The notes beneath the pieces are model-generated. The model saw nothing but the letters and a program-made list of their open reading frames with translations. It made no database searches and was not told the origin of the DNA. From assembly GCA_004555145.1 (NCBI GenBank), contig SFJB01000022.1, positions 1 through 18,601 on the forward strand: DNA of 18,601 nt, in the 5' to 3' direction. The DNA is from Bacteroidales bacterium. Lineage in GTDB: Bacteria; Bacteroidota; Bacteroidia; Bacteroidales; UBA932. Made by a program: the position numbers and the translations under genes. Positions 1 to 6,096 of this stretch are shown here, one piece after another. Every line of letters starts with the position of its first letter. Within the stretch, counting starts at the first letter, position 1.

Positions 1-326
1 AACTCGTCGGCAGTTACGCAGATCCAGGGGTAGGTCTTGGAATCCTTGAGAAGGATATTGTAGCGGGGTTTGTACTGCTTTATGAGATTGTTCTCCAGCA
101 GGAGCGCGTCGGCCTCGCTGTCTACCACCGAATACTGCAGGTCGGCAATCTTTGACACCAATACACGGGTTTTGACATTGAGCCTGTCTGGAGGAACGAA
201 GTACTGCGCCACCCGCTTGTTGAGGTCCTTTGCCTTACCCACATATATCACATTTCCCTCGGAGTCATAGTATCTGTAGACCCCGGGGGAATGTGGCAAC
301 AAACTGATTTTTTCTCTAACGTCCAA
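1..326 (-). CDS. uvrC: UvrABC excinuclease subunit C, N-terminal part (runs off left edge)
   Basis: The reading frame encodes the N-terminal GIY-YIG nuclease domain of UvrC, which makes the 3' incision in nucleotide excision repair after UvrA/UvrB damage recognition. Visible family features are the opening LLPHSPGVYRYYD, then VIYVGKAKDLNKRV with the catalytic Tyr and Arg region, then NLIKQYKPRYNILLKDSKTYP, which is highly conserved. About 108 codons are present; a full protein is about 600 residues, so the helicase-interaction, RNase H-like and HhH domains lie outside. No ATG is available: an in-frame TAG sits just upstream, and the first plausible initiator is TTG at 326-324, giving LDVREKISLLPHSPGVY. 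That start overlaps the last codons of the upstream thioredoxin gene by 11 bp, suggesting translational coupling. Identity is secure; the exact start is inferred. Confidence 0.9.
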   Translation of the reverse strand, partial: MDVREKISLLPHSPGVYRYYDSEGNVIYVGKAKDLNKRVAQYFVPPDRLNVKTRVLVSKIADLQYSVVDSEADALLLENNLIKQYKPRYNILLKDSKTYPWICVTADE

Positions 327-1185
327 TTGCTTCGGCTACGGCTTCCTCCACTTCCTCGCCACGGATTCCGCGTTTGAGTATGGTTCCGTCACGGTCGAAG
401 AGGACCATATGCGGAATGCCTTCAATACCATAGAGGCTTGCAGGCTCCTGGTGTCCGTTGTTGAGCTGGAGCCAGTCAATTCCATATACCTTTGCGGTGT
501 CGATGGTGTTGCGGTAGTTCATCCTGCGGCTCTCCTCCCATACGGCTACGCTGAGCACGTCGAAGTCTTCGCCGTGGAATTTCTCCCATACCTTCTTGAT
601 GTTTGGAATTTCAGCCTTGCAAGGAGGGCACCAAGGTGACCAGAAGTCAACGAGCATAACCTTGCCCTGTCCCACGAATTCGGAGAGGCTGTGCTTCTCA
701 TATACAGGCTCATCGTTCTTGTCGAAGGAGGCGACGTGATCCACGGTAAAATCAGTGAATTTCATTCCCTCTGCGGTAGCCTTCCTGGCAGCAAGGGAGG
801 ACTTCATCCTGTCGAGAGACTTGTCTTCTGCAATCTCTCCCTTGAGCAGGCCGAGAACCTCTTCCAGCTCCGCATCCTCGAGATCGTAACGGATGTCGGA
901 AAGGGCTACGAGAGCCACCTGGCTTTCAGGATTCTTACGGATGGTCTTGATTGCCTTGGCCTTGAGATCCTTGATATACTCATCGTAGCATGCCTGGATC
1001 TTTTCGCCCTTCTGCTCGTCAGTCAAAGAAGCATCTTCGCTGATGCTGGTGTACTCCTCTTCGAACTGCTCGCTCATCCCCTGGGTCATGTTCTGATAGT
1101 CTTCGACCTTCTGCTCTTCAGAAACGGTCTTGCAGCCTGTAGCAAGTATCGCTACGGACAATGCGGCAATAATTAACTTCTTCAT
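316..1185 (-). CDS. TlpA/ResA-type thioredoxin-fold lipoprotein
   Basis: A 289-residue exported thiol-disulfide oxidoreductase. Residues 1-18 form a lipoprotein signal (KK, hydrophobic stretch, ATGC with lipidated Cys18). Residues 20-140 are a charged, mostly helical region like the N-terminal domain of Bacteroidota TlpA-like proteins. The AhpC/TSA-Redoxin domain covers about 143-285, with the redox motif WCPPC at 185-189 and the cis-Pro segment GIPHMVLFD at 257-265. Such proteins reduce or shuffle disulfides of envelope proteins, often in cytochrome c maturation or stress; the substrate here is unknown. It lies 82 bp after the rpsC stop, behind a hairpin terminator, and probably has its own promoter with a TATATTTG -7 box at 1252-1245. 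The uvrC frame begins inside its last codons. Family assignment is confident, physiological role is not. Confidence 0.88.
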   Translation of the reverse strand: MKKLIIAALSVAILATGCKTVSEEQKVEDYQNMTQGMSEQFEEEYTSISEDASLTDEQKGEKIQACYDEYIKDLKAKAIKTIRKNPESQVALVALSDIRYDLEDAELEEVLGLLKGEIAEDKSLDRMKSSLAARKATAEGMKFTDFTVDHVASFDKNDEPVYEKHSLSEFVGQGKVMLVDFWSPWCPPCKAEIPNIKKVWEKFHGEDFDVLSVAVWEESRRMNYRNTIDTAKVYGIDWLQLNNGHQEPASLYGIEGIPHMVLFDRDGTILKRGIRGEEVEEAVAEAIGR

Positions 1186-1213
1186 ATCGCTAAGAATAAA
1201 ACAATTTCATACG

Positions 1214-1242
1214 AAAAACCGGCTCCGGAAATCCGGAACCGG
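1214..1242 (-). terminator. Rho-independent terminator after rpsC
   Basis: Read on the minus strand, a 10-bp stem CCGGTTCCGG / CCGGAGCCGG (one G-T pair) with a 4-nt loop is followed directly by TTTTT at 1218-1214. It lies 25 bp past the rpsC stop and so closes the ribosomal-protein operon. The -7 box proposed for the thioredoxin gene lies immediately upstream of the stem, so transcripts starting there would lack part of the 5' arm. Confidence 0.72.
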
Positions 1243-1244
1243 CA

Positions 1245-1252
1245 CAAATATA
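1245..1252 (-). promoter_or_regulatory. Putative -7 box for the thioredoxin lipoprotein gene
   Basis: TATATTTG on the minus strand matches the Bacteroidota -7 consensus TAnnTTTG. No good TTTG occurs 19-20 nt upstream, so the -33 element is weak. Expected transcription start is near 1239, inside the left arm of the terminator hairpin. The assignment rests on the -7 match and on the need for a promoter after the terminator. Confidence 0.42.
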
Positions 1253-1267
1253 GCAATTTTCTTCAAA

Positions 1268-2017
1268 TTACTTCTGATTGTCCCTGCGAGGACGACGGTC
1301 AGGACGACCTCCGCGACGATCTCCGCGACCACCACGGTTCTGGCCTGCTGCCTGAGCGTTGGCTGCTGAAAGTGCAGCAGGAGTGAGATCCTGCTTGCCG
1401 TAGCGCTCGCCGTTGCAGATCCAAACCTTGATTCCGAGGGTTCCGACCTTGGTGTGAGCCACTGCAAGAGCGTAGTCGATGTCAGCGCGGAAAGTGTGGA
1501 GAGGAGTACGTCCTTCCTTGAACATTTCGTTGCGTGCCATTTCTGCTCCGCCGACGCGTCCGCTGATAAGGACCTTGATGCCTTCTGCACCCACACGCAT
1601 TGTGTTGGCCACAGCCATCTTGATGGCCCTCCTGTAGGATACACGGCCTTCGATCTGGCGGGCGATGCTGTCTGCCACGATGTTGGCGTCAACCTCAGGA
1701 CGCTTGACTTCGAAGATGTTGATCTGAACATCCTTCTTGGTCACCTTCTTGAGCTCCTCTTTGAGTTTGTCAACCTCGGTGCCGCCCTTGCCGATAATGA
1801 AGCCAGGACGTGCAGCATAGATTGTCACAGTGATGAGCTTGAGGGTTCTCTCGATGATGATGCGGCTGAGGCTCGCCTTGGCGAGACGGTTGCCGAGATA
1901 CTTGCGGATCTCGTAGTCCTCAGCGATCTTCTCTGCGTAGTTACCACCACACCAGTTAGAGTCCCAACCACGGGTGATACCGATTCTGTTGCTGATAGGA
2001 TTTGTTTTCTGTCCCAT
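1268..2017 (-). CDS. rpsC: 30S ribosomal protein S3
   Basis: S3 sits on the head of the small subunit at the mRNA entry channel and helps unwind mRNA. The 249-residue product opens with [22 protein letters not shown], typical of Bacteroidota S3. The KH domain motif GFIIGKGG lies near residues 73-80, and the C-terminal domain contains RVSYRRAIK and [10 protein letters not shown]. The tail after about residue 220 is rich in R, G and D ([19 protein letters not shown]), longer than in E. coli S3 (233 residues) and probably RNA-contacting. Its start is 1 bp from the rplV stop, so it is translationally linked to rplV. In nearly all bacteria the next gene would be rplP (L16); here a terminator and an unrelated gene follow. 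Confidence 0.98.
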   Translation of the reverse strand: MGQKTNPISNRIGITRGWDSNWCGGNYAEKIAEDYEIRKYLGNRLAKASLSRIIIERTLKLITVTIYAARPGFIIGKGGTEVDKLKEELKKVTKKDVQINIFEVKRPEVDANIVADSIARQIEGRVSYRRAIKMAVANTMRVGAEGIKVLISGRVGGAEMARNEMFKEGRTPLHTFRADIDYALAVAHTKVGTLGIKVWICNGERYGKQDLTPAALSAANAQAAGQNRGGRGDRRGGRPDRRPRRDNQK

Positions 2018-2018
2018 A

Positions 2019-2435
2019 TTACTTATTCTCTACTGGTTGTTTTACATCGAGAATCACGGTCACGTGGTTGGAGCGCTTGCGGATGCGGCCGGCCCTACCC
2101 CGCGGGCAAGGACGGATGCGCTTGAGCATGCGGCCACCGTCAACCATAATGGTCTTAACATATACGTTTCCGTTATCCAATTCACTGCTCTTGTCCGGAT
2201 TCTTGGCTTCCCAGTTAGCGATGGCGCTGCGGAGAAGCTTCTCCAGACGACCTGAAGCCTCCCTCTTGGAGAACTTCAGAAGATCGAGGGCGCGGTTTAC
2301 CTCAACTCCACGCACGGTGTCGGCCACGAGGCGCATCTTGCGAGGGGAAGTAGGCACGTCATTCAGCTTGGCAACAGCTGTAACCTTCTTCGCCTCCTTG
2401 AGGCGATCGGCCATAAGTCTTTTACGCTTTCCCAT
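2019..2435 (-). CDS. rplV: 50S ribosomal protein L22
   Basis: L22 is a large-subunit protein whose beta-hairpin lines the peptide exit tunnel. The 138-residue product carries the family core [17 protein letters not shown], then [29 protein letters not shown], and the hairpin segment [27 protein letters not shown]. Length matches Bacteroidota L22, which is longer than the 110 residues of E. coli. The start [11 protein letters not shown], rather than the internal Met8, fits relatives that begin MGxRK. The gap to rpsS upstream is 5 bp, and rpsC follows after 1 bp. Confidence 0.97.
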   Translation of the reverse strand: MGKRKRLMADRLKEAKKVTAVAKLNDVPTSPRKMRLVADTVRGVEVNRALDLLKFSKREASGRLEKLLRSAIANWEAKNPDKSSELDNGNVYVKTIMVDGGRMLKRIRPCPRGRAGRIRKRSNHVTVILDVKQPVENK

Positions 2436-2440
2436 AATGA

Positions 2441-2713
2441 TTACTTCTTATTGTTACCTGCATGTCCTCTGAACGTACGTGTAGGGGCGAACTCGCCAAG
2501 CTTGTGACCAACCATCTGCTCGGTAACGTAAACAGGGATGAACTTGTTTCCGTTGTGAACAGCGATAGTATGGCCGATAAAGTCAGGAGAGATCATACTG
2601 GCGCGTGACCAGGTCTTGACCACTTCCTTCTTCTTGCTACCGTCATTCATAGCAAGAATTCTTTTTTCCAGAGCTTCCTGGATATATGGACCTTTTCTTA
2701 AAGAACGACTCAT
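2441..2713 (-). CDS. rpsS: 30S ribosomal protein S19
   Basis: S19 forms a complex with S13 on the head of the 30S subunit near the A and P sites. The 90-residue product has the complete family pattern: [11 protein letters not shown] at the start, [23 protein letters not shown] in the middle, and the C-terminal [17 protein letters not shown]. Length is normal for the family (about 90). It lies 22 bp after rplB and 5 bp before rplV, in the canonical S10-operon order. Confidence 0.98.
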   Translation of the reverse strand: MSRSLRKGPYIQEALEKRILAMNDGSKKKEVVKTWSRASMISPDFIGHTIAVHNGNKFIPVYVTEQMVGHKLGEFAPTRTFRGHAGNNKK

Positions 2714-2735
2714 AATCTCTAAAGTTTATTCCTGT

Positions 2736-3560
2736 TTATTTCTTTCTTCTTTCAATGATGAACTTGTTGGAAGCAGCCTTAGGATTACGTGTCTTGTAGC
2801 CCTTAGCCGGCAATCCCTTGCGTGAACGTGGATGTCCACCGGAAGCACGACCTTCACCACCACCCATCGGGTGATCAACCGGGTTCATAACGACACCTCT
2901 GTTGTGAGGACGAACACCAAGCCAACGCTTGCGTCCGGCCTTACCGTGGCTCTCCAAACTGTGGTCTGCGTTGGACACAACACCAACGGTTGCGCGGCAG
3001 GATACGAGCACCATACGGGTCTCGCCTGAAGGCAGGCGGAGAACGGCGTGGTTGCCCTCACGTGCGGCAAGCTGAGCGAAAGTACCGGCAGAACGTGCCA
3101 TGGCGGCACCCTGACCAGGACGGAGCTCGATGTTGTGAACTACGGTACCTACAGGAATTTCACTCAGAGGGAGGCAGTTGCCGACCTCCGGAGCGATGCC
3201 GCTGCCGGAAGCGATTACCTGACCAACCTTGAGTCCCTGAGGAGCGATGATATATCTCTTCTCGCCATCCTCATACTGTACAAGGGCGATTCGTGCACTG
3301 CGGTTAGGATCGTACTCGATGGTGAGGACGGTTGCGGTGCAGTTGTCCTTGTCACGGCGGAAATCGATTATACGGTACATTCTCTTGTGACCGCCACCGA
3401 CGTAACGTACGGTCATCTGACCGGTGTTGTTGCGTCCGCCCGTGCTCTTGAGAGGCTCCAGCAATGATTTCTGAGGTTTCTTAGCGGTGATTTCCTCAAA
3501 GGTTCCGATCACCTTGTTTCTCTGACCGGGGGTTACCGGTTTGAATTTTCTTACTGCCAT
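2736..3560 (-). CDS. rplB: 50S ribosomal protein L2
   Basis: L2 is a primary 23S rRNA-binding protein needed for subunit association and peptidyl-transferase activity. The 274-residue product shows the OB-fold RNA-binding region ([19 protein letters not shown], 42-60) and the C-terminal [16 protein letters not shown]. His230 in that motif corresponds to the conserved His229 of E. coli L2; the M where E. coli has H (DHPHGGGEG) is usual in Bacteroidota. It follows rplW by 14 bp and precedes rpsS by 22 bp. Confidence 0.98.
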   Translation of the reverse strand: MAVRKFKPVTPGQRNKVIGTFEEITAKKPQKSLLEPLKSTGGRNNTGQMTVRYVGGGHKRMYRIIDFRRDKDNCTATVLTIEYDPNRSARIALVQYEDGEKRYIIAPQGLKVGQVIASGSGIAPEVGNCLPLSEIPVGTVVHNIELRPGQGAAMARSAGTFAQLAAREGNHAVLRLPSGETRMVLVSCRATVGVVSNADHSLESHGKAGRKRWLGVRPHNRGVVMNPVDHPMGGGEGRASGGHPRSRKGLPAKGYKTRNPKAASNKFIIERRKK

Positions 3561-3574
3561 TGTCTGTCCCTCCC

Positions 3575-3865
3575 TTAAATATTAGCGTAGAAATCAATCT
3601 TATCCTCACCTGCAAGGGTAACATATGCCTTCTTGAAGTGATTCATACGGCCGCGGAGCATACCTGACTTTGAATAGCGGCTCTTGCGCTTGCCGTGATA
3701 ATTGACTGTATTTACATCTGCAACGGAGACATTGAACATCTTCTCGACTGCCTCCTTGATCTGAAGCTTGTTGGCCTTACGATCTACGATAAAGCCGTAA
3801 CGGTTCAACTTTTCGCCCTGAGCCGTCAACTTCTCTGTAACTATTGGCTTAATAATGATTCCCAT
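3575..3865 (-). CDS. rplW: 50S ribosomal protein L23
   Basis: L23 sits beside the peptide exit tunnel, where trigger factor and SRP dock. The 96-residue product starts [28 protein letters not shown], has the family stretch [26 protein letters not shown], and ends with the basic [26 protein letters not shown] that contacts 23S rRNA. Length is normal. It lies 12 bp after rplD and 14 bp before rplB. Confidence 0.97.
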   Translation of the reverse strand: MGIIIKPIVTEKLTAQGEKLNRYGFIVDRKANKLQIKEAVEKMFNVSVADVNTVNYHGKRKSRYSKSGMLRGRMNHFKKAYVTLAGEDKIDFYANI

Positions 3866-3877
3866 CTTCTGAGTCGT

Positions 3878-4507
3878 TTAGCGCATATTTCTCTCAGCGA
3901 GGATGTCCTGCACGCCGTCTACAAGCACCAGAGTCCTGGCGTTCATGATGGCGTAGGTGTTGATCTCGTCAACGGTGGTCACATTCACCTGAGGAAGGTT
4001 GCGGGATGAAAGATAGATGTTGGTTGAATTCTCAGGAAGCACGTAGAGCACCTTGCGGTCGCCGGCCTTGATGGCTGCGGTGATGTTGAGAAGCTCCTTA
4101 GTCTTAGGTGCATCCATGGTGAAAGGCTCAAGCATGATGATCGCATTCTCGTTAGCCTTGTATGAGAGGGCTGACTTGCGGGCGAGGGCTTTCACCTTCT
4201 TGTTCAACTTGTTGTGATAGAAGCGTGGCTGAGGACCGAACACGCGGCCACCGCCTACGAAGATGTTGGCCTTGAGGGAACCGTGACGTGCGCCACCGCC
4301 GCCCTTCTGGCGTCCGAGCTTCTTTGTGCTATGTGCATTCTCGCTGCGATCCTTGGTCTTGGCGTTGCCGTGACGCTGGTTTGCGAGATACTGTACTACG
4401 TCGAGATAGATGGCGTGGTCGTTCGGCTGGATGCCGAATACGCCTTCCTCAAGAGTGACGTTCTTTCCGGAAGGAGTTCCGTCGATTTTCAAAACTGGTA
4501 ATTCCAT
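3878..4507 (-). CDS. rplD: 50S ribosomal protein L4
   Basis: L4 binds 23S rRNA, and its extended loop reaches into the peptide exit tunnel. In E. coli L4 also represses its own S10 operon through the mRNA leader. The 209-residue product has the tunnel-loop sequence GRQKGGGGARHGSLKANIFVG and then GRVFGPQPRFYHNKLNKKVKALARKSALSYK, both typical. It is 4 bp downstream of rplC. Whether L4 autoregulates here is unknown: the leader upstream of rplC is only about 55 nt and holds one small hairpin. Confidence 0.97.
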   Translation of the reverse strand: MELPVLKIDGTPSGKNVTLEEGVFGIQPNDHAIYLDVVQYLANQRHGNAKTKDRSENAHSTKKLGRQKGGGGARHGSLKANIFVGGGRVFGPQPRFYHNKLNKKVKALARKSALSYKANENAIIMLEPFTMDAPKTKELLNITAAIKAGDRKVLYVLPENSTNIYLSSRNLPQVNVTTVDEINTYAIMNARTLVLVDGVQDILAERNMR

Positions 4508-4511
4508 ACTC

Positions 4512-5138
4512 TTAAGCCTCCAAAATTACATAAGAACCCTTGGCTCCCGGAACGGAACCCTTGACTACGATGAGATTGTTCTCAGGGATGACCTTGATGA
4601 CCTGAAGGTTCTCCACCTTCACCCTCTCATTTCCCATATGTCCTGCCATACGCATTCCAGGAAGAACGCGGGAAGGCCAAGAGGATGCACCCATTGAACC
4701 AGGGTGACGAAGACGGTTGTGCTGACCGTGAGTCTGTCCGCCTACGCCGGCGAATCCGTGACGGTGAACAACGCCCTGGAAACCCTTACCTTTAGAAGTA
4801 CCGATGACATCCACGTAAGCGACATCCTCAGTGAAGATATCCGCTACGGTGAACTTGTCACCGAGTTTCAGCTCTCCGGCGAAGTCTGCCTTGAACTCGA
4901 CAAGCTTGCGCATAGGAGTGGTTCCTGCCTTTTTGAAATGCCCCATCAGAGGCGCGCTGGTGTGCTTTTCTGTGGTTTCGTCATAGGCAAGCTGTACAGC
5001 GGCATAACCATCTTTCTCTACTGTACGGAGCTGCGTAACAACGCACGGACCAGCCTCGATAACGGTGCATGGTATATTCTTACCATCGGCACCGAAAACG
5101 GAAGTCATTCCGATTTTTTTTCCAATTAATCCAGGCAT
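4512..5138 (-). CDS. rplC: 50S ribosomal protein L3
   Basis: L3 is an early-assembling large-subunit protein that reaches toward the peptidyl-transferase centre. The 208-residue product starts [19 protein letters not shown] and contains [31 protein letters not shown], the conserved loop whose Gln is methylated by PrmB in many bacteria. It ends with the basic region [24 protein letters not shown]. It is the first gene of the operon here: a consensus promoter lies about 60 bp upstream, and the normally preceding rpsJ is absent. The leader is A/T-rich near the ATG with no Shine-Dalgarno, as is usual in Bacteroidota. Confidence 0.98.
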   Translation of the reverse strand: MPGLIGKKIGMTSVFGADGKNIPCTVIEAGPCVVTQLRTVEKDGYAAVQLAYDETTEKHTSAPLMGHFKKAGTTPMRKLVEFKADFAGELKLGDKFTVADIFTEDVAYVDVIGTSKGKGFQGVVHRHGFAGVGGQTHGQHNRLRHPGSMGASSWPSRVLPGMRMAGHMGNERVKVENLQVIKVIPENNLIVVKGSVPGAKGSYVILEA

Positions 5139-5181
5139 TGGTTTGATTAATTAATTGTTTATAAATACTTTACAAGTAACT

Positions 5182-5195
5182 CCGCAAAATTGCGG
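5182..5195 (-). other. Small hairpin at the 5' end of the ribosomal-protein leader
   Basis: The 14-nt palindrome CCGCAAAATTGCGG can form a 5-bp stem with a 4-nt loop. It sits 5 nt downstream of the -7 box, so it would lie at the very 5' end of the rplC mRNA. It could stabilise the transcript or act in regulation, but it may also be chance. Confidence 0.35.
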
Positions 5196-5199
5196 GCTG

Positions 5200-5231
5200 C
5201 AAATATACGATTTATTTCTCCAATTTCCAAA
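5200..5231 (-). promoter_or_regulatory. Consensus Bacteroidota promoter for the rplC-rpsC operon
   Basis: On the minus strand TTTG (5231-5228), a 20-nt spacer, then TATATTTG (5207-5200) gives an exact match to TTTG-N19/20-TAnnTTTG recognised by the Bacteroidota primary sigma factor. The expected start near 5193 leaves a leader of about 55 nt before the rplC ATG. Confidence 0.85.
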
Positions 5232-5239
5232 CACAACTG

Positions 5240-5271
5240 TTTGATATTGCAGAAAATAGTTGCTAAATTTG
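5240..5271 (+). promoter_or_regulatory. Consensus Bacteroidota promoter for the cdaA operon
   Basis: TTTG (5240-5243), a 20-nt spacer, then TAAATTTG (5264-5271) matches the Bacteroidota consensus fully. The expected start near 5278 leaves about 33 nt before the cdaA ATG at 5311. Its -33 box is only 8 bp from the -33 box of the divergent ribosomal promoter. Confidence 0.85.
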
Positions 5272-5310
5272 CCTTGCAAAGCGTGCTGAACACGACATTT
5301 GACGACAAAG

Positions 5311-6096
5311 ATGCTGAAATTTCTGAACTTCACCTGGATAGACCTCCTTGACATCCTGATGGTCGCAGCCATCATCTTTCTGGCTTTCCGCTGGATAAAG
5401 GGGTCCAACGCCATCAACATCTTCATCGCAATCATCATCGTGCTGGTCATTCAGATTATCTCCACGGCTATTGGAATGAAGATGTTGTCTTCCATACTCG
5501 GGACCCTCATTGACGTGGGCGCCGTGGCAATCATTGTCATTTTCCAGCCGGAGATACGCCGCTTCCTGAATTCCATAGGCCGCAGAGCGGGCAACACCAT
5601 CGAAAAACGCCCTATGCTGAAGAAGCTTTTCCTCAATCGCGATCCGGAGTCCGTAGATACGAAGGCAGTGACGGCCATAGCCCAGGCCTGCCAGGAAATG
5701 TCCGAGCAGAAGACGGGCGCCCTGATTGTCATACGCCGCCAGGACCTCCTCCAGTCGATAATCGACACGGGGGACGTGATTGACGCTGAGATCAGCAGCC
5801 GCCTGATAATGAACATATTTTTTAAAAACTCCCCCCTCCACGACGGAGCAATGATAATTGGAAACAATCGCATCATCGCAGCCCGATGCACCCTTCCCAT
5901 CACTGAACGCACAGACTTGCCTGCGCGTCTGGGAATGAGACACAAGGCGGCCGTGGGCATCTCGGAGCAGTGCGATGCATCCGTAATCGTAGTCAGCGAG
6001 CAGACGGGCAGGATTTCACACGTCCGGGGAGGGGAAATAAAGACAGTGGAAAGCATCAACGCTCTCAAACTGCTCTTATCCGGAAAAAGCGAATGA
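5311..6096 (+). CDS. cdaA: Membrane-bound diadenylate cyclase (c-di-AMP synthase)
   Basis: CdaA joins two ATP into cyclic di-AMP, a messenger controlling potassium and osmolyte transport and cell-wall homeostasis. The 261-residue product has three hydrophobic segments (about 12-29, 35-52, 63-79), then a DAC domain (about 95-240). The ATP and metal motif is HDGAMIIGNNRIIAARCTLPIT (DGA 178-180), followed by LGMRHKAAVGISE at 207-219. The usual second DAC motif RHR reads RHK here (210-212). The start ATG at 5311 (MLKFLNFTWIDLLDILM) is chosen over a TTG 12 bp upstream because relatives begin MLxFxNFT. The stop overlaps the mutS2 start as ATGA, so the two are translationally coupled. No cdaR or glmM partner is present. 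Confidence 0.94.
   Translation: MLKFLNFTWIDLLDILMVAAIIFLAFRWIKGSNAINIFIAIIIVLVIQIISTAIGMKMLSSILGTLIDVGAVAIIVIFQPEIRRFLNSIGRRAGNTIEKRPMLKKLFLNRDPESVDTKAVTAIAQACQEMSEQKTGALIVIRRQDLLQSIIDTGDVIDAEISSRLIMNIFFKNSPLHDGAMIIGNNRIIAARCTLPITERTDLPARLGMRHKAAVGISEQCDASVIVVSEQTGRISHVRGGEIKTVESINALKLLLSGKSE

Noticed and set aside
5299..5310. TTG start for cdaA four codons upstream
   Set aside because: ATG at 5311 gives the N-terminus seen in relatives, and TTG is not needed.
5970..6092. In-frame upstream extension of mutS2
   Set aside because: It lies wholly within the DAC domain of cdaA, and MutS2 homology begins at the ATG at 6093.
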